Under the pieces are notes generated by a model. The model was not told where the DNA came from. It ran no database searches and saw only the letters and a program-made list of their open reading frames with translations. Positions 1 through 11,431 of a stretch of DNA of 64,000 nt are shown here, in pieces. Both the position numbers and the translations under genes were made by a program. How positions within the stretch are numbered: the stretch's first letter is position 1; every line of letters starts with the position of its first letter. Source of the DNA: Dysidea avara (Eukaryota > Porifera > Demospongiae > Dictyoceratida > Dysideidae); assembly GCF_963678975.1 (NCBI RefSeq), contig NC_089275.1, forward strand, positions 49,375,883 through 49,439,882. The letters run 5' to 3'.

Positions 1-261
1 TGTGTGGTAACGTTTTGGTTGTTTGTTCATGGCTTTGACAGGAATTTAGCTCTATACCAATGCCTTCAATGCTTTATAGAGAATAAACAGAAGCACATAG
101 TGATTTGTAACAACAAACTTGGAGTTGCCAGATGATGAGCACTTAATTTTGTTAAAATCCCGCGTTGATACATACTTTGGTTGTCAAGTTAGTGGCATCA
201 TAAAGCAAACAGACAAACAGATAGACAGACAGACAGTTTTATACATACAGTATAGATAAGG

Positions 262-650
262 AATTTTAGGGATCATAGAAAAAAGGTAGTGAAACAAGGG
301 AGGTCGCCTATATACTAGTGGATATTTAATCAGCTATTTTTTCCCTTATAAATACTTATTTACTTTTTGATGACAGTGAACAGACACATACCACATCAAC
401 AAAAAAGAATGGCACCAAAGTTAATGTTTCGTCTGAATGTGCACCCCAGTTACAAATTACTGACTCAAAAGTAAAGTGTCCATTACACTTCTCTTTCAGC
501 CATGTTCAGCCTGTTACACAACATGTTCAGCCTGTTACACAACATGTTCAGCCTGTTACACAACATGTTCAGCCTGTTACACAATATTACAAATGAAGAA
601 CAGTAGGAGAAGTGCCTGTGCAATCAATTCAGTCACCACAATGAGATTCG
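262..650. repeat. Dispersed repeat with 21-bp VNTR (4 units at 501-584)
   Basis: The unit catgttcagcctgttacacaa is repeated four times in perfect register. The flanks (gggatcatagaaaaaaggta before; ttacaaatgaagaacagtag after) match those of the arrays at 5735-6135 and 26590-28590 and of unit-less copies at 31950-32330 and 52990-53430. A short element family with a variable internal array is implied. Confidence 0.75.
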
Positions 651-780
651 CTTATTATAATGGAACAAGTGTTGAGTTCCACTGTATTGAGGTCTCTATA
701 ATACACACACCCGAGTTTATATTAGGACACACACAACACCATAATGTAGACCACACATTGCAGATCATATCATCACTTAC

Positions 781-3700
781 CAATCAGCCCAGAGATGGCC
801 ATTGTCAAGGCAACCATACATGGTAACACGTATGGGAACTGACAGAAGAAGGGAACATCAAATAATGGATACTTGCTAGCTGGACGAGCTAGGAATCCTC
901 CAGTGACTGAACCCTGTAATGTCACAAACATGTAGATAAGACCATATTATCCATAATGACATAAAAGGCAACAAATATGGTTGAAAATTTGGTGGACTAA
1001 TTAACAGGCTCCTGCATCTATGGTGATGTGTGCAGAAGTGAAAAGGGGTGGGGCTCAGATGATCATGTGACTTACTGACCAGTATTCTCCCCAATACAGC
1101 TGTTCCAGCTATCAGAGCAAAACCTTTAGCTTGATTAGTATCATCACAGATCTGTGGGGTAGGATAATAATGATTAACCAAATGTGACCTCTTGAGTGAA
1201 AACCTGATTAGTTTGCATAAATCTGTTTTGAAATCAATTGTATCGACATACATATATTAGGAAATGAGTGCTACAAAAGATATGCACATTTCAAACACTT
1301 TAGTAACAACAAAACAATACTAATATCTAATAGATCACCAGATACGCCTCTTCATGGAGATTTTCTGTAGCATAAGCAAACATGAGTTATACATGTTTTT
1401 TTAAGTAGCAGTGAAATGTAATATCATCGTTGCTGTTTTTTTAGCTTTAACAGCCAAAGCATGGGTGGGTATAGGCTAAAACATGTAGACAACAAACTCA
1501 TAAATTCAACAAACTCACAAATAAAGTCAACATGCAAGTTTTCACTCAACCATCACAAATAAAACAAGTGACTGTTCTATTAGAGTATTTTACCAACATG
1601 TGTTATATATTCTATTAGAGCAGCCACTTATCTAAACACTTCACCATATACCGTATAGGGAGAAAGTTTCGATGGGCAAAAGTTTCGTGGTAGAAGGCAA
1701 ACAAACTTATTCGCGGTTAAACTTTCACGGTGGACAAAAGTATGGCGGCACCCGCTCAAAACGCTTAGCCGTGCACGTAAACAATGCACATTAATTTGTT
1801 GATAAGTAGGCATGGCTCACGATGATTATGATGCAAATATACACTGGCACCTGACGATCGATTAAAGTGGGCATGGCTCTACATTGGGTTTACACACAGC
1901 AACACACGTGGCTTCATACATGTCTTCAGAATGGGTGTGGCTCCACGTATGATTAGCTACAGACAGTGATGCACGATCCAAATAAGTGGGTGTGGCTCAC
2001 GAAAGAAGCTGGGCTGTTGCAGGACTTTCCACATTGTTAAGCAAATTAACTTACTTGACATGTCAGCCATCACAGCTAGCAGCAGCATTCGCGTGGGAAA
2101 ACTTTCCCCCTATTCGGTAGCATAAATATTTTGAGGAGTACATTTTTGCTGATTTTGAGGTTTTGGGGGTTAATAGCTAAAATTTTATCCTTGCAATATT
2201 TAGACATCCATATAATTTGGGAGTGTTTGCAAATCCATGAAAATTTTATATTAGGTGACCTCGAAATATTTAGGCTACACAATAACTACATACATTGAAT
2301 GGTGGAGCTGGCTCCAATGTACACACTAGTTAATTGGACACTTGAGGACAACTACATAATCCAGACACTTAACACAAACCATTCCACAGTATTGCTGATT
2401 AGTGAGAACTGTATACTCTAGAAAACAACCAATGGTAGGTATTACATTCTCACCAATATACAAACCTGTTGTGAAGAGTGCATCATAAATAACACTTTCA
2501 CACCTCAGATCAAAGAAGCTACCCGGGTTACATTTCATATGTAGCCCAGCATACGAATGTAGACTGGGCTACAGCAATTATGGGCTACAGCAATTATGGG
2601 CTACAACAATTATATAATACTATTTTGTTATCCTTGCTATACTATGAGTTGAAAAACGTTGGGCTAAGGTGAGAACTCGTGCTATACCTTATTCACCAAT
2701 CATTTCCACACGTTTTCGAATATGGACCACACACCCACCACAAAGTTACCTGAAGTAACCACTCTACAAGCAAGCTCACCTATCTAGGCCTTTAGTAAAC
2801 TCCATAATTATTCCATACACAATTCAATAGCACTGATTTAAACATTAACTAGCACAACTGATAATTCTCCGTGACATCTCTAGGATTTGCTTATATATAA
2901 CCAAACGTATCGTATTGGCTTGGGTAATTGATCACCCTGTGCAGGCTATCAGCCTGATACAGAATTACAGATGGGAAGTGTTCATATTAGCTGTAACACG
3001 GGGCTTTGCCTGATATGTATTCCCGATAGCCAGAGGGCTGAGGGCATACACAGTGGCGGATCTAGGATTTTTAAAACGGGGTTTTGGAAAGTTGGTATAG
3101 CTGAATAAGGCATCTCATGACATTTCTCCAAAAAGTTTTGAGACTTTAGAAGTTCTGAGATCGGATCTTAGGCTGTTTTTAGTTACTAATTGCAATAAAT
3201 CCAATGCTTTAAACAAACACTATTGCTAACTATAGGGCGAAGATGGTGACTGCAATCTGTAGCTTTGATTGCTCTATTAGAGTAGTTACACGACTGCTCT
3301 ATTAGAGTATCTCGATCGTTTTTAATGCAGTGAGAGATGAAAAGTGAAGTGATGCTGAGGGTTTAATAGCTATAAATGGTGTCAGTTAAGTGCAACTGCA
3401 TGCATATACTACTAGAATACAGTGGTATATAGTTGTTTGATATGACAAATTGTCAGTGCTACAATGTTTATGTGCCACTGAGCTAAATTTAAAAGGGGGT
3501 TTCTGTCGAAACCCCAGAAACCCCTCTAGATCCGCCACTGATACATATCAGGCAAAGCCCTCATGCCCATGTTACAACAATATAATATTACATGTTACAT
3601 TTTTCAGTTCTTACTATACAATACACTACAATGTTAACAGCTCACCTCTGACATGTAAGTCTTCACTACTCCAATGTTTCCATTTAACAACCCCCACATT

Positions 3701-6700
3701 AGTCTGGTACATACTGCCCATGCAAAGTTCTGACTAAAGCCAAATAAGGTGATACTAAATATAGTACCACACAATCCCATCAGCATTGCTGGCCTGTGGG
3801 GAGAATACCCTATCATAGTTAATCACATGATCCACCAGTCATACCTACGACCGATGACATCAGCCAACCATCCCCACTATAATGGATCACATGATCATAC
3901 TCACATCATAATAATAATATTACTACTCACCATTAGACTACCAGCAAAACTACCAATATAGTAAGCACTACCAAGAAATCCTGCCTTCTTACCAATCTCA
4001 GTACGATCAAGATGAGGAAAGAAGTCACTGATCATGAACGGTAGGAACGGGAAGATCACCAGACTACCTTTATGGTAATAACAGGATGAAGGGTCATCAA
4101 ATTACACTGTAACACCTGTCTATCCCGGTAATCTTAGTACCAACATTTCCTGACCTCATAATAAGCAGGTGACCACATTACGAAGGTCACTTTGTAAACC
4201 AATAACACATTAGTTGTAAACAGGCAACCTTATGTGACTGGATCTGCAAAAACTCGACATATGTAATCATCCTTTTTTCAAATTCTTGATTATATAGTCT
4301 ACTTAGCCAAGTGTATGTTCAGGCAACGTTTCAGCCTCACATATGCTTGTAGCTACAGCTCTACGAAGTAGCAACAACAAAATGATTGATTAGTACAGCA
4401 AGTATAGGGAAATAAATTACAAGAGTTTACTAAAATGGTTGTAACTTATAAAGTTAATGACATACGGAGCATCACCCTGTTTGCAGAGAGTAGGAGAACT
4501 AATTGCTGGGTAATTTTCCTCACTACATACAAAATCATATTCAGTAGAGAAAGATGGATTGCATACTATCACTTCGACCGGACGTGTAAACAAGCACTCA
4601 TAATGTATGTATCCTTTAGTCTACTACAAACAAAGGTTATTGAACTCCTCTTGTGTAGGCAAATAAGATTATATCCAGGTGTTTGTTGTTAGACCCTTTC
4701 TTCACTAAAAACACAGCATTCAAAATTTTTATAACAGTACACAAGTATTTTACCCACTGTGCTTTATACTGTAAAGTTTAGATTTGGGCAACTGTGTCGG
4801 GGTTTTCGCAGATCTGGTCACTTATAACAATACAGTGGCCTGGACACATTACAAGATTACCGGTACACACATGACACTCACCAAACTGGTTAGAGAAGTT
4901 CACCAAACATATCACAACAGCCTGTAGTGATATATTTACATAACTTGACTAGTACAACACAAAGCAACTAAAGTTTTTAACACAGCAGCCAGACCCAGCA
5001 ACCCTGTATAGCTTGTTGACTCTATGGGGTTCAAATAGGATCTTTTTTTTACATTCAACAACAAGTTCTGATTATCCATCGTCCATAATGGAATAGTAAC
5101 TGGTGAGATGAATAATGATCCCAAATGATCACTGATGATAACAAGTACACAGAAATATTGGAATTTTCAACTAGAGTAAGGACCATAGCACATCGATAAA
5201 AAGTACTGAAACAAGCTGGAGTAGTGCACGATATTAAATATACCATAACAGAAATGTACAGTAGGGATGTAACACTTCTCATTGTTTCACTGTGATTTAA
5301 TATCATGCACTACTCCAACTTGTTTCAGTACTTTTTATTGATGTGCTATGGTCCCTACTCTAGTTAAAAATTCCAAAAATTTTGTGTACTTGTTTAATTG
5401 TTAGCTTTTTGTAAAATAAAATTTACTATGACTGATGAACCCACGCATACCGCATCAAAAGAAAGAAATGGTGTCATGCCCTAGCTATCATTTAACATCT
5501 GAAAAGTGAAGTATATATTACACTTCATGTTCAACCTGTTACACAGTATTACAAATCAAGAACTGTTCGAAAAGCACCTCTGTAATCAAAGTAGCCACGA
5601 TGAACATAATGGACAATTTCTGTCACGAAGAGAAGCCATTGATACAAAACATTAACTCTGACATTATGCATGGATTCACCCATGACTGAATTAGAGATTA
5701 AAGTCCACTAGTATATCTGCAGGTATAGGCGACCTCCCTTGTTTCCCTACTTTTTTTCTATGATCCCCAGAATGGTGCCAGAGTTAATGTTTCGTCTGAA
5801 TGCATCACTATCAATTGCTGTGAAAGTGAAGTGCCCATTACACTTCGTTTTCAGCTATGTTCAGCCTGTTACACAACATGTTCAGCCTGTTACACAACAT
5901 GTTCAGCCTGTTACACAACATGTTCAGCCTGTTACACAACATGTTCAGCCTGTTACACAACATGTTCAGCCTGTTACACAATGTTACAAATGAAGAACAG
6001 TACGAAAGCGCCTCTGCAATCAATCCAGTCACTAAGGAAAATAGGGATGATTCCCATTTAGGGAAGCCATCGTACTACCGTGGGCTGTCAGCAAAAAGAA
6101 ATGGGACACAAAGGAGGACAAATGTAAGTCCATGATGTGTACATTGTATGTACTGTGGTATGCCACAAAGCACCTGTCAGGCTGAACAATGAAAAAATCA
6201 ATCCCGTAGTCTTAGCTATTATCAAGTTACACTCGTCTTAAGGCATTAGTCAGTCAGTCAGGCATTAGTCAGTCGTCACTCGTCGGCATTAGTCAGTCGG
6301 CATTAGTCATTAGTCAGTCGGCATTAGTCATTAGTCATTAGTCAGTCAGTCGGCATTAGTTAGTCAGTCATTAGTCGGCATTAGTTAGTCAGTCGGCATT
6401 AGTCATTAGTCAGTCAGTCGGCATTAGTCATTAGTTAGTCGGCATTAGTCATTAGTCAGTCGGCATTAGTCAGTCGGCATTAGTCACTCGGCATTAGTCA
6501 GTCGTCACTCGGCATTAGTCACTCGTCTTAAGGCATTAGTCAGTCAGGCATTAGTCAGTCAGTCAGTCAACTCAGTCAGTCAGTCAGTCAGTCAACTCAG
6601 TCAGTCGACTCAGTCAGTCAACTCAGTCAGTCAACTCAGTCAGTCAGTCAGTCAGTCAACTCAGTCAGTCAGTCAAGTCGGTCGGTCAGTCAGTCAGCAG

Positions 6701-9700
6701 AAATTTCCACTGAGTAATTTAAAAAAAAAGATTCCATAGCAACCTATCTGAAGCATCTTTGGCCGTTCTGGAGACATTTGCGTGCTTGATTCTACCTAAC
6801 CAATACTGACAAGTAGGATGTTAGTAATAGTGTACTAAATTTATACCTCAGCCATCACTATATTTATTGGGCTGCACTACTGGACTGGAACACTGGACTG
6901 GAACACTGGACTGGAACACTGGACTGGAACACTGGACTGGAACACTGGACTGGAACACTGGACTGGAACACTGGACTGGAACACTGGACTGACATATTTT
7001 AGGTTTTAGCACATTCTATGGTTGGATATACCAAGTCTTGCTAGACAAGGGCCCACAACCCACTACTAAGTGCTGAATACGAGCAGTGGAAAGTATGAAA
7101 ACTAATTTTGCTACTGTTAGTTATGATATTGTACAGCACTCATTTGATGTTGCACGGAATATGACGATGATTGTTAACCAACTTGTCAGTTGATGATATC
7201 TTTTCAAGCAAGCTAGTCTCATGTGGCCATGTAGGCCTCAATTTAAGTGCAGGGACTTACCTATTAATTATTACTTCTAATTATTAAGCCCTGCACAGTC
7301 TGGTCACGCAAGACTAGTTCACTGCTTGAGCTTACTCTGTGATTATCATCAACCAGCAAACTGAATACTACAGTAGAACCTCTCTTAACAAACTCCACAA
7401 ATTAAGTAAGGACACAATAGAAAATACCTCCATAATAAGGACAAATATTTTTGTCCCAACAGGTCTGGTTAATACATTCTTACCTCTGAAAGAAGAAAAC
7501 CTCTATATTACAGCAAAAAGTGGCCAAATATTCTGATGTCCATAATAGGCAGGTTCTGTATTTAACTAATCATTATCACATTCCCTGCAGTATTACTCCA
7601 TATACATCAGGGTAAGGAGCTGCTATACAATATCTTATCAAAGACAGTTCTCACATATTCCACTGCTTGTATTCAGCAATTAGTAGTGGGCTGCAGGTTG
7701 CTTACCTAGCAACACTCACCATATAAAATGCAAAAAAACATGTTAGCCCAGTACTCCAATCCAGTGTTGCAGCCCGCTGAATAGTAATGGCTTCTAGAAC
7801 TCTTTAAACCAGAAGTTTACAAAACACACACACCACCGTACGCAAGGAAATTTTGACGTCAAAAAAAAATTTGACGAATTTGATGAATCGGTTTAATTCG
7901 TCAAATTTAAATTCGTCAAATGTTTATAAGTGCCTTTAAAAGTACAGGTTTTGTCAACAATTTCTTGATTTTCGTCAACATTTTATTTGTCAAATGTGCT
8001 GAAGTGCGAATTCATCAAATTTTCTTATGTCTAAATTTCCTTGCGTACGGTACACTACACACACAAACACATACACTCACACTACACTACACATACACAC
8101 ACCCTCTTAACAACCAACGTACACTTGTATGAACTTGAAAGAACACTCACTCAATATACAACACACTTGATGCATGTGTCATGTATGACATCATCAGCGC
8201 AATGATTCTTCAACATAGAGTAATTCCTCTTGGAATACAATAACAAGAGATATGTATGTCTAACAGGCAAACACTTTAGCCTACATACATACATTATATT
8301 TGTTAGTAGTGCTGTGAAAAAATTATCACTGACATTGTATCAATATTGGCTTGACAAAAAAGGGTCCCAAAGAAAAATAGAAGTGCCATTACCTCACAGA
8401 CAAATCAAATTCTACAAACCACTGAATACATAAACATTAGTGTTGGCAAACTCTCCACCTGATCCAGTTCAAACAGTACACTCAGTGTGGGATAAAATAT
8501 TGTCCCCTGGGGTGCATGGGGACATTAAATTGACATGCAACGTTTATACAATATTATTAGGCATTCCAGTATCCGAGATTTTTTAATATAAAAATTCTCC
8601 GTATATTCCCCAATAGAACCCTGGCACAAAATAACAACTTGTGTTTAACTTGGGATTGCTCCATTGTCCGAGCTCCAATGAGGATGAAAATCGCTATGGG
8701 GTTTATCCACACGCTGATCATCATAAAAATCTTAGTTTTATCATGCGCATTACATATAAGTAAGTTTTGTGTTGTTTTGTAATCTTTTCAAGCCATGCAA
8801 TGTATGTAGAATACTTAAAAACGTACCGTTGGGTGGAAGCAAGAGTTCATAATATATATATTTAGGAGAGTATCCAACGCCTGTATTACCCCTTCAAAAC
8901 ACACTGCGTAATAATTGTGCAACATTGTGTAACATATCCGAATATTTTAGTATAATTTCAGTAAACTCCAACACATGGCTTCGCCATGAAAGACTTGTTG
9001 ATAGGCGTTGATATACCAAAGCGAAGACCTGCAAGCACTTCAAGGCCCTTATAGCTCTTGAAGCAAGTTAACACCTTTGGTGATGATGACTATTGCGTAA
9101 CATTACACAGTGCGTTTTGAAGGGGCAATACAGCGTTGGATACTCTCCTAAATATATATATTATTATGTACTCTTGGTGGAAGGTAGTCACTGGTGCTTA
9201 CTTTAAAGCGCATAGTTACTTCGCTCAGGTTAGTGATTTTCAGCTCCAGAGCAATTTTCTGATGGCTCAAAAGTATAAACCACTTCAAAGTCAGCATAAC
9301 AATGCCATAATTGAAACCACAACTCCACCTTAAGTATTATTGCATCATTGTGGTACCTCCTCTTTAGTTGTTTACCTTTATAAGTTGTTAACTTGATGTT
9401 TTTACTTACTTGAGATAGCCACTTGCCTATGGGTATACACCATTGTATTGAGAAGTGTGCAGTAGGTGAAACATATTTGCTCACCACAAAACATACAAAG
9501 ATCACTGAGATCCAACATGATCTGAAGTTACTCTCATTACATGTACAAACTTGCAGCTAGAAGCAACTGTAGTTTCAAGATAGTCCAGATTGCTAGATGG
9601 CTTCCTGATTCAATTGTGCCATTTTTCCCTTTTAAATGTATGGGGAGCCCTGGAGAAAAAATGTACCTTTTTTCAGTTTTTAAGCACTGTGCATGCCAAA

Positions 9701-10306
9701 GTAGCTAATTCCAACCCAACAAACTATATATTTCTGAGATCAGCAATCAATACTCTATCTATAGACGATATGCACACTTTATTACTCTAACGAAAAATGA
9801 TCAATTTAGCGTAGACGGCGCAAAACTCAACGGTAACTTAAAAGCGGAAGTCCCATACAAAAGTATGGGAAGCAAATGCGGCTCGAGCAATAACTCACCA
9901 CTCGAGCTAAGGGCAGGTCATCTGGCTTGCCATACACTTCTTTTGCAGCGCCGTCTACGCTAAATTGATCATTTTTCGTTCGAGTAATAAAGTGTGCATA
10001 TCGTCTATTGAGCATATAAAAAGCCCATTATATTTTTTCCAAAATTTAAAAATCGGGCTGGAATGCCTAAATTATTATATCGACTGCCCAAGTTGGAGAA
10101 TCACAAGTACAGTTGATAAACCGCGGGTGTACTGAGGGACAGCCAGAGTAGAAACAATGACAAGTGTATGAAATGTAAATGACCTTTCGTTTAGGAAGTG
10201 GCGTTGCTTTTGGTTTCTCGACTTCACTATTTTCGTGCCGACAATTCCGTAGAGTAGTTATTCCTTGAGTTATCTTCTCCTTTAGGACCTTCTTCATCTC
10301 TGACAA
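781..10306 (-). CDS. MFS gene 1: ZIFL/TetA-like transporter, 5' half (3' exons off the left edge)
   Basis: Predicted 12-TM secondary transporter of the plant/fungal ZINC-INDUCED FACILITATOR-LIKE type; substrate unknown. Exons in transcript order: 10184-10306, 4882-4921, 3931-4067, 3845-3876, 3646-3793, 1080-1151, 781-913. All have GT-AG borders and join in one frame of 228 codons plus one base. Exon 1 codes 41 residues ending ATPLPKRK, the PLPK motif seen just before TM1 in this family. The next exons give TM1 (AVVICLVNFSNQFG), TM1-2 (FPFLPF), the MFS motif A loop (WGWLADVIGRR), TM3-4 (ending KTYMSE), TM5 (ICDDTNQAKGFALIAG) and TM6 (GGFLARPASKYPLF). It is the most diverged copy: TM1 has NFSNQFG where the others have FADQYG. 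Exon 1 uses a weak donor (gtcatt). The exons for TM7-12 would lie left of base 1. Moderate-to-high confidence in family and exons; function inferred. Confidence 0.82.
1650..2121. mobile_element. MITE-like element, accgtatagggagaaagttt ends
   Basis: The left end accgtatagggagaaagttt (about 1650) pairs with gaaaactttccccctattcg (about 2098-2120) in inverse with a few mismatches. The interior has several atggctc/gtggctc strings. Located in the intron between exons 5 and 6 of MFS gene 1. Confidence 0.6.
2985..3580. mobile_element. Palindromic element with a hAT-like element inserted at its centre
   Basis: Perfect 20-bp inverted repeats gggctttgcctgatatgtat (3001-3020) and its complement (3541-3560) flank an inner element at 3051-3540. 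The inner element begins cagtggcggatctagg and ends with its complement. The inner ends are a common short hAT-like terminus. Lone ends of similar type (gatccgcccctg) occur near 22041 and 36662. Confidence 0.65.
5140..5394. mobile_element. 255-bp near-perfect palindrome (fold-back element)
   Basis: About 105 bp at 5140-5243 is repeated in inverse at 5287-5394 with few mismatches, around a spacer of roughly 45 bp. The arms contain ggaccatagcacatcgataa and actgaaacaagctggagtag. It lies in the first intron of MFS gene 1. Confidence 0.75.
5735..6135. repeat. Dispersed repeat with 21-bp VNTR (6 units at 5857-5982)
   Basis: Six tandem copies of the same 21-bp unit as at 501-584, flanked by the same family sequence. 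Because 21 is a multiple of three, every frame stays open and spurious repetitive ORFs appear on both strands; none is a gene. Confidence 0.8.
6236..6692. repeat. Complex satellite of gtca, attagtc and ggcattagtcagtc modules
   Basis: About 450 bp built from cagtcagtc tetranucleotide runs mixed with ggcattagtcattag modules and, toward the right, actcagtcagtca modules. The order is irregular, as expected from slippage and unequal exchange. Confidence 0.8.
6862..7790. mobile_element. TIR element with a 13-bp minisatellite near one end
   Basis: Ends gggctgcactactggactgg (near 6870) and the complementary caatccagtgttgcagcccg (near 7777) are inverted. A second inner pair matches too (ccactactaagtgctgaata near 7060 against 7660-7690). 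The 13-bp unit tggactggaacac repeats about eight times at 6880-6990, apparently expanded from the terminus itself. A pogo-like element (7371-7558) sits inside. Confidence 0.65.
7371..7558. mobile_element. Pogo/Tigger-like short element
   Basis: The left end cagtagaacctctcttaa, next to TA, and right end caggttctg form imperfect inverted repeats. It resembles the element at 50452-50644 in ends and in internal sequence. Confidence 0.5.
7834..8052. mobile_element. 219-bp MITE with accgtacgcaaggaaattt termini
   Basis: The first 19 bases (accgtacgcaaggaaattt) are repeated in inverse at the right end (aaatttccttgcgtacggt). The interior is rich in aattcgtcaaat. No coding capacity. Confidence 0.75.
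8838..9182. mobile_element. MITE with ~60-bp terminal inverted repeats
   Basis: Left arm 8838-8910 (tttaggagagtatccaacgc) and right arm 9108-9182 (gcgttggatactctcctaaa) are nearly perfect inverses. Internal sequence is non-coding. Located in the first intron of MFS gene 1. Confidence 0.75.
9762..10007. mobile_element. 246-bp MITE with ~59-bp TIRs
   Basis: The arms at 9762-9820 and 9949-10007 (gacgatatgcacactttatt, atgatcaatttagcgtagac) match in inverse almost perfectly. High arm identity suggests recent insertion. It lies about 180 bp downstream of the donor of exon 1 of MFS gene 1. Confidence 0.8.
10184..10306 (-). CDS. First coding exon of MFS gene 1
   Basis: This 41-codon exon opens with an ATG at 10306 and ends in phase 0 at the codons for PLPKRK. 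It is lysine- and glutamate-rich (MKKVLKEKITQG) and fits a cytosolic N-terminus. It was tied to the transporter because the first exons of genes 2 and 3 end the same way (TPLPKGK, TPLPKAK), all in phase 0, which matches the 40-nt TM1 exon. The start lies 120 bp from the start of the divergent galactosyltransferase gene. Confidence 0.75.
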
Positions 10307-10426
10307 CTGGTGCTCACTAGGCTGCTAACGGTGCAAATGTACGCGCGCAAGGTACCGATAGGATTGCATCATGTACGCGCGTAGTGTTTAATAATTTCAC
10401 AATATTAACGCCTCTAAAAAGCTAAG
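10307..10426. promoter_or_regulatory. Candidate bidirectional promoter between MFS gene 1 and B3GALT6-like gene
   Basis: Only 120 bp separate the two divergent start codons, so both 5' leaders and core promoters must fit here unless there are upstream non-coding exons. The segment holds two copies of the CpG-rich string gtacgcgcg (near 10340 and 10372), unlike the AT-rich surroundings. No TATA box is obvious on either strand. Confidence 0.5.
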
Positions 10427-11431
10427 ATGAAGGCAGTCAATGTGTTTGTAACTGTGCTATTTATCGGATTACTGCTAACGATATTCTTCCGTCACACGTT
10501 ACTACAAGGCGACTACAAAGCGGTGTTAGTAGTCAAACAAGAATTGTGCGACTGTGCGACCGGATCAACAATAGAATCACCCTCCTCGTTACCCACCAAA
10601 ACAGTGCGACGTGAACCAGATAAACCAGTCACTTTCTTACTTATCATGGTGCCTATGCGACCCGATTCCTTCACGGTCAGGAAGCTAATCCGGAACACAT
10701 GGTACAGTGGCTACAAGGACCACCCAGATGTAATGTTGAGATTTCTAGTTGGCACAAAGAACCTGTCAACGGTAAACATGGAGTTATTAAATGAAGAACA
10801 AAGTCAGTATGGTGATGTGGTGTACAGTGACCTTCAAGAAAGTTATAAAGCTCTCACTAACAAGACCATAGAAATGTTGAAATGGTCACATGAACACGTC
10901 AACTTCTCCTATCTCATGAAGTGTGATGATGACACATTTGTGTATATTGACTTGTTAGTCAGTGAGTTAAGAAAGAGACCAAGGACCACTGGTCTTTATT
11001 ATGGAAGGATAGAATACTACAGCCCTGTGTTGAGAGATCCTAAGTACCAGTGGGTTGATAAAGACTGGGACCTCGCTGCTACCTACTTGCCTTATGCTAT
11101 TGGAGGTGGCTACATATTATCTTGGGACCTTGTTGGTATGTTAGCCCGACAGTCTAGCTACCTTAAATGGCATCCTAATGAGGATACTGCTGTAGGATCA
11201 TGGTTAGCTCCGTACAAATATGAGCGAAGATCAGATCACCTGTTCTGTGTTACTAGTGTGTTTGGCACATTGAAACACAAGTGTGCACATTTTCCATTAT
11301 TCCATATCTTCTATACTTACCCATCACACCACAACCAATCCACTTATTTTCACCACCTCTACAATGAGTACATGACAAGTAAGAAGATGACCGCACCCAA
11401 AGTGACACAGCCAACCGGTGGTAGCCATTAG
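10427..11431 (+). CDS. B3GALT6: Beta-1,3-galactosyltransferase, B3GALT6-like (single exon)
   Basis: A 334-residue type II Golgi glycosyltransferase of family GT31. The best fit is galactosyltransferase II, which adds the third sugar of the proteoglycan linker tetrasaccharide. Residues 5-22 are a signal-anchor helix after a short cytosolic tail. Around 70-92 is the GT31 entry (FLLIMVP, then IRNTW). The Mn/UDP-sugar motif is CDDDTF with aspartates 167-169. LPYAIGGGYILS (221-232) and WHPNEDTAVGSWLAPY (248-263) closely follow the B3GALT6 signature rather than other B3GALTs. N-glycosylation sequons lie at about N112, N145 and N159. Human B3GALT6 is 329 aa and is also intronless, so length and structure agree. 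The chosen ATG gives a complete anchor directly after the shared promoter. Another B3GALT subtype is possible but less likely. Confidence 0.9.
   Translation: MKAVNVFVTVLFIGLLLTIFFRHTLLQGDYKAVLVVKQELCDCATGSTIESPSSLPTKTVRREPDKPVTFLLIMVPMRPDSFTVRKLIRNTWYSGYKDHPDVMLRFLVGTKNLSTVNMELLNEEQSQYGDVVYSDLQESYKALTNKTIEMLKWSHEHVNFSYLMKCDDDTFVYIDLLVSELRKRPRTTGLYYGRIEYYSPVLRDPKYQWVDKDWDLAATYLPYAIGGGYILSWDLVGMLARQSSYLKWHPNEDTAVGSWLAPYKYERRSDHLFCVTSVFGTLKHKCAHFPLFHIFYTYPSHHNQSTYFHHLYNEYMTSKKMTAPKVTQPTGGSH

Noticed and set aside
5739..6135. Cys/Thr/Ser-rich repeat ORFs on both strands
   Set aside because: They come from the 21-bp VNTR; the same artefact occurs at 476-826 and 27430-27705.
9189..9505. Possible minus-strand exons near the MITEs of gene 1 intron 1
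   Set aside because: Once exon 10184-10306 was joined to 4882-4921 in frame, no further exon is needed; these peptides have no family match.
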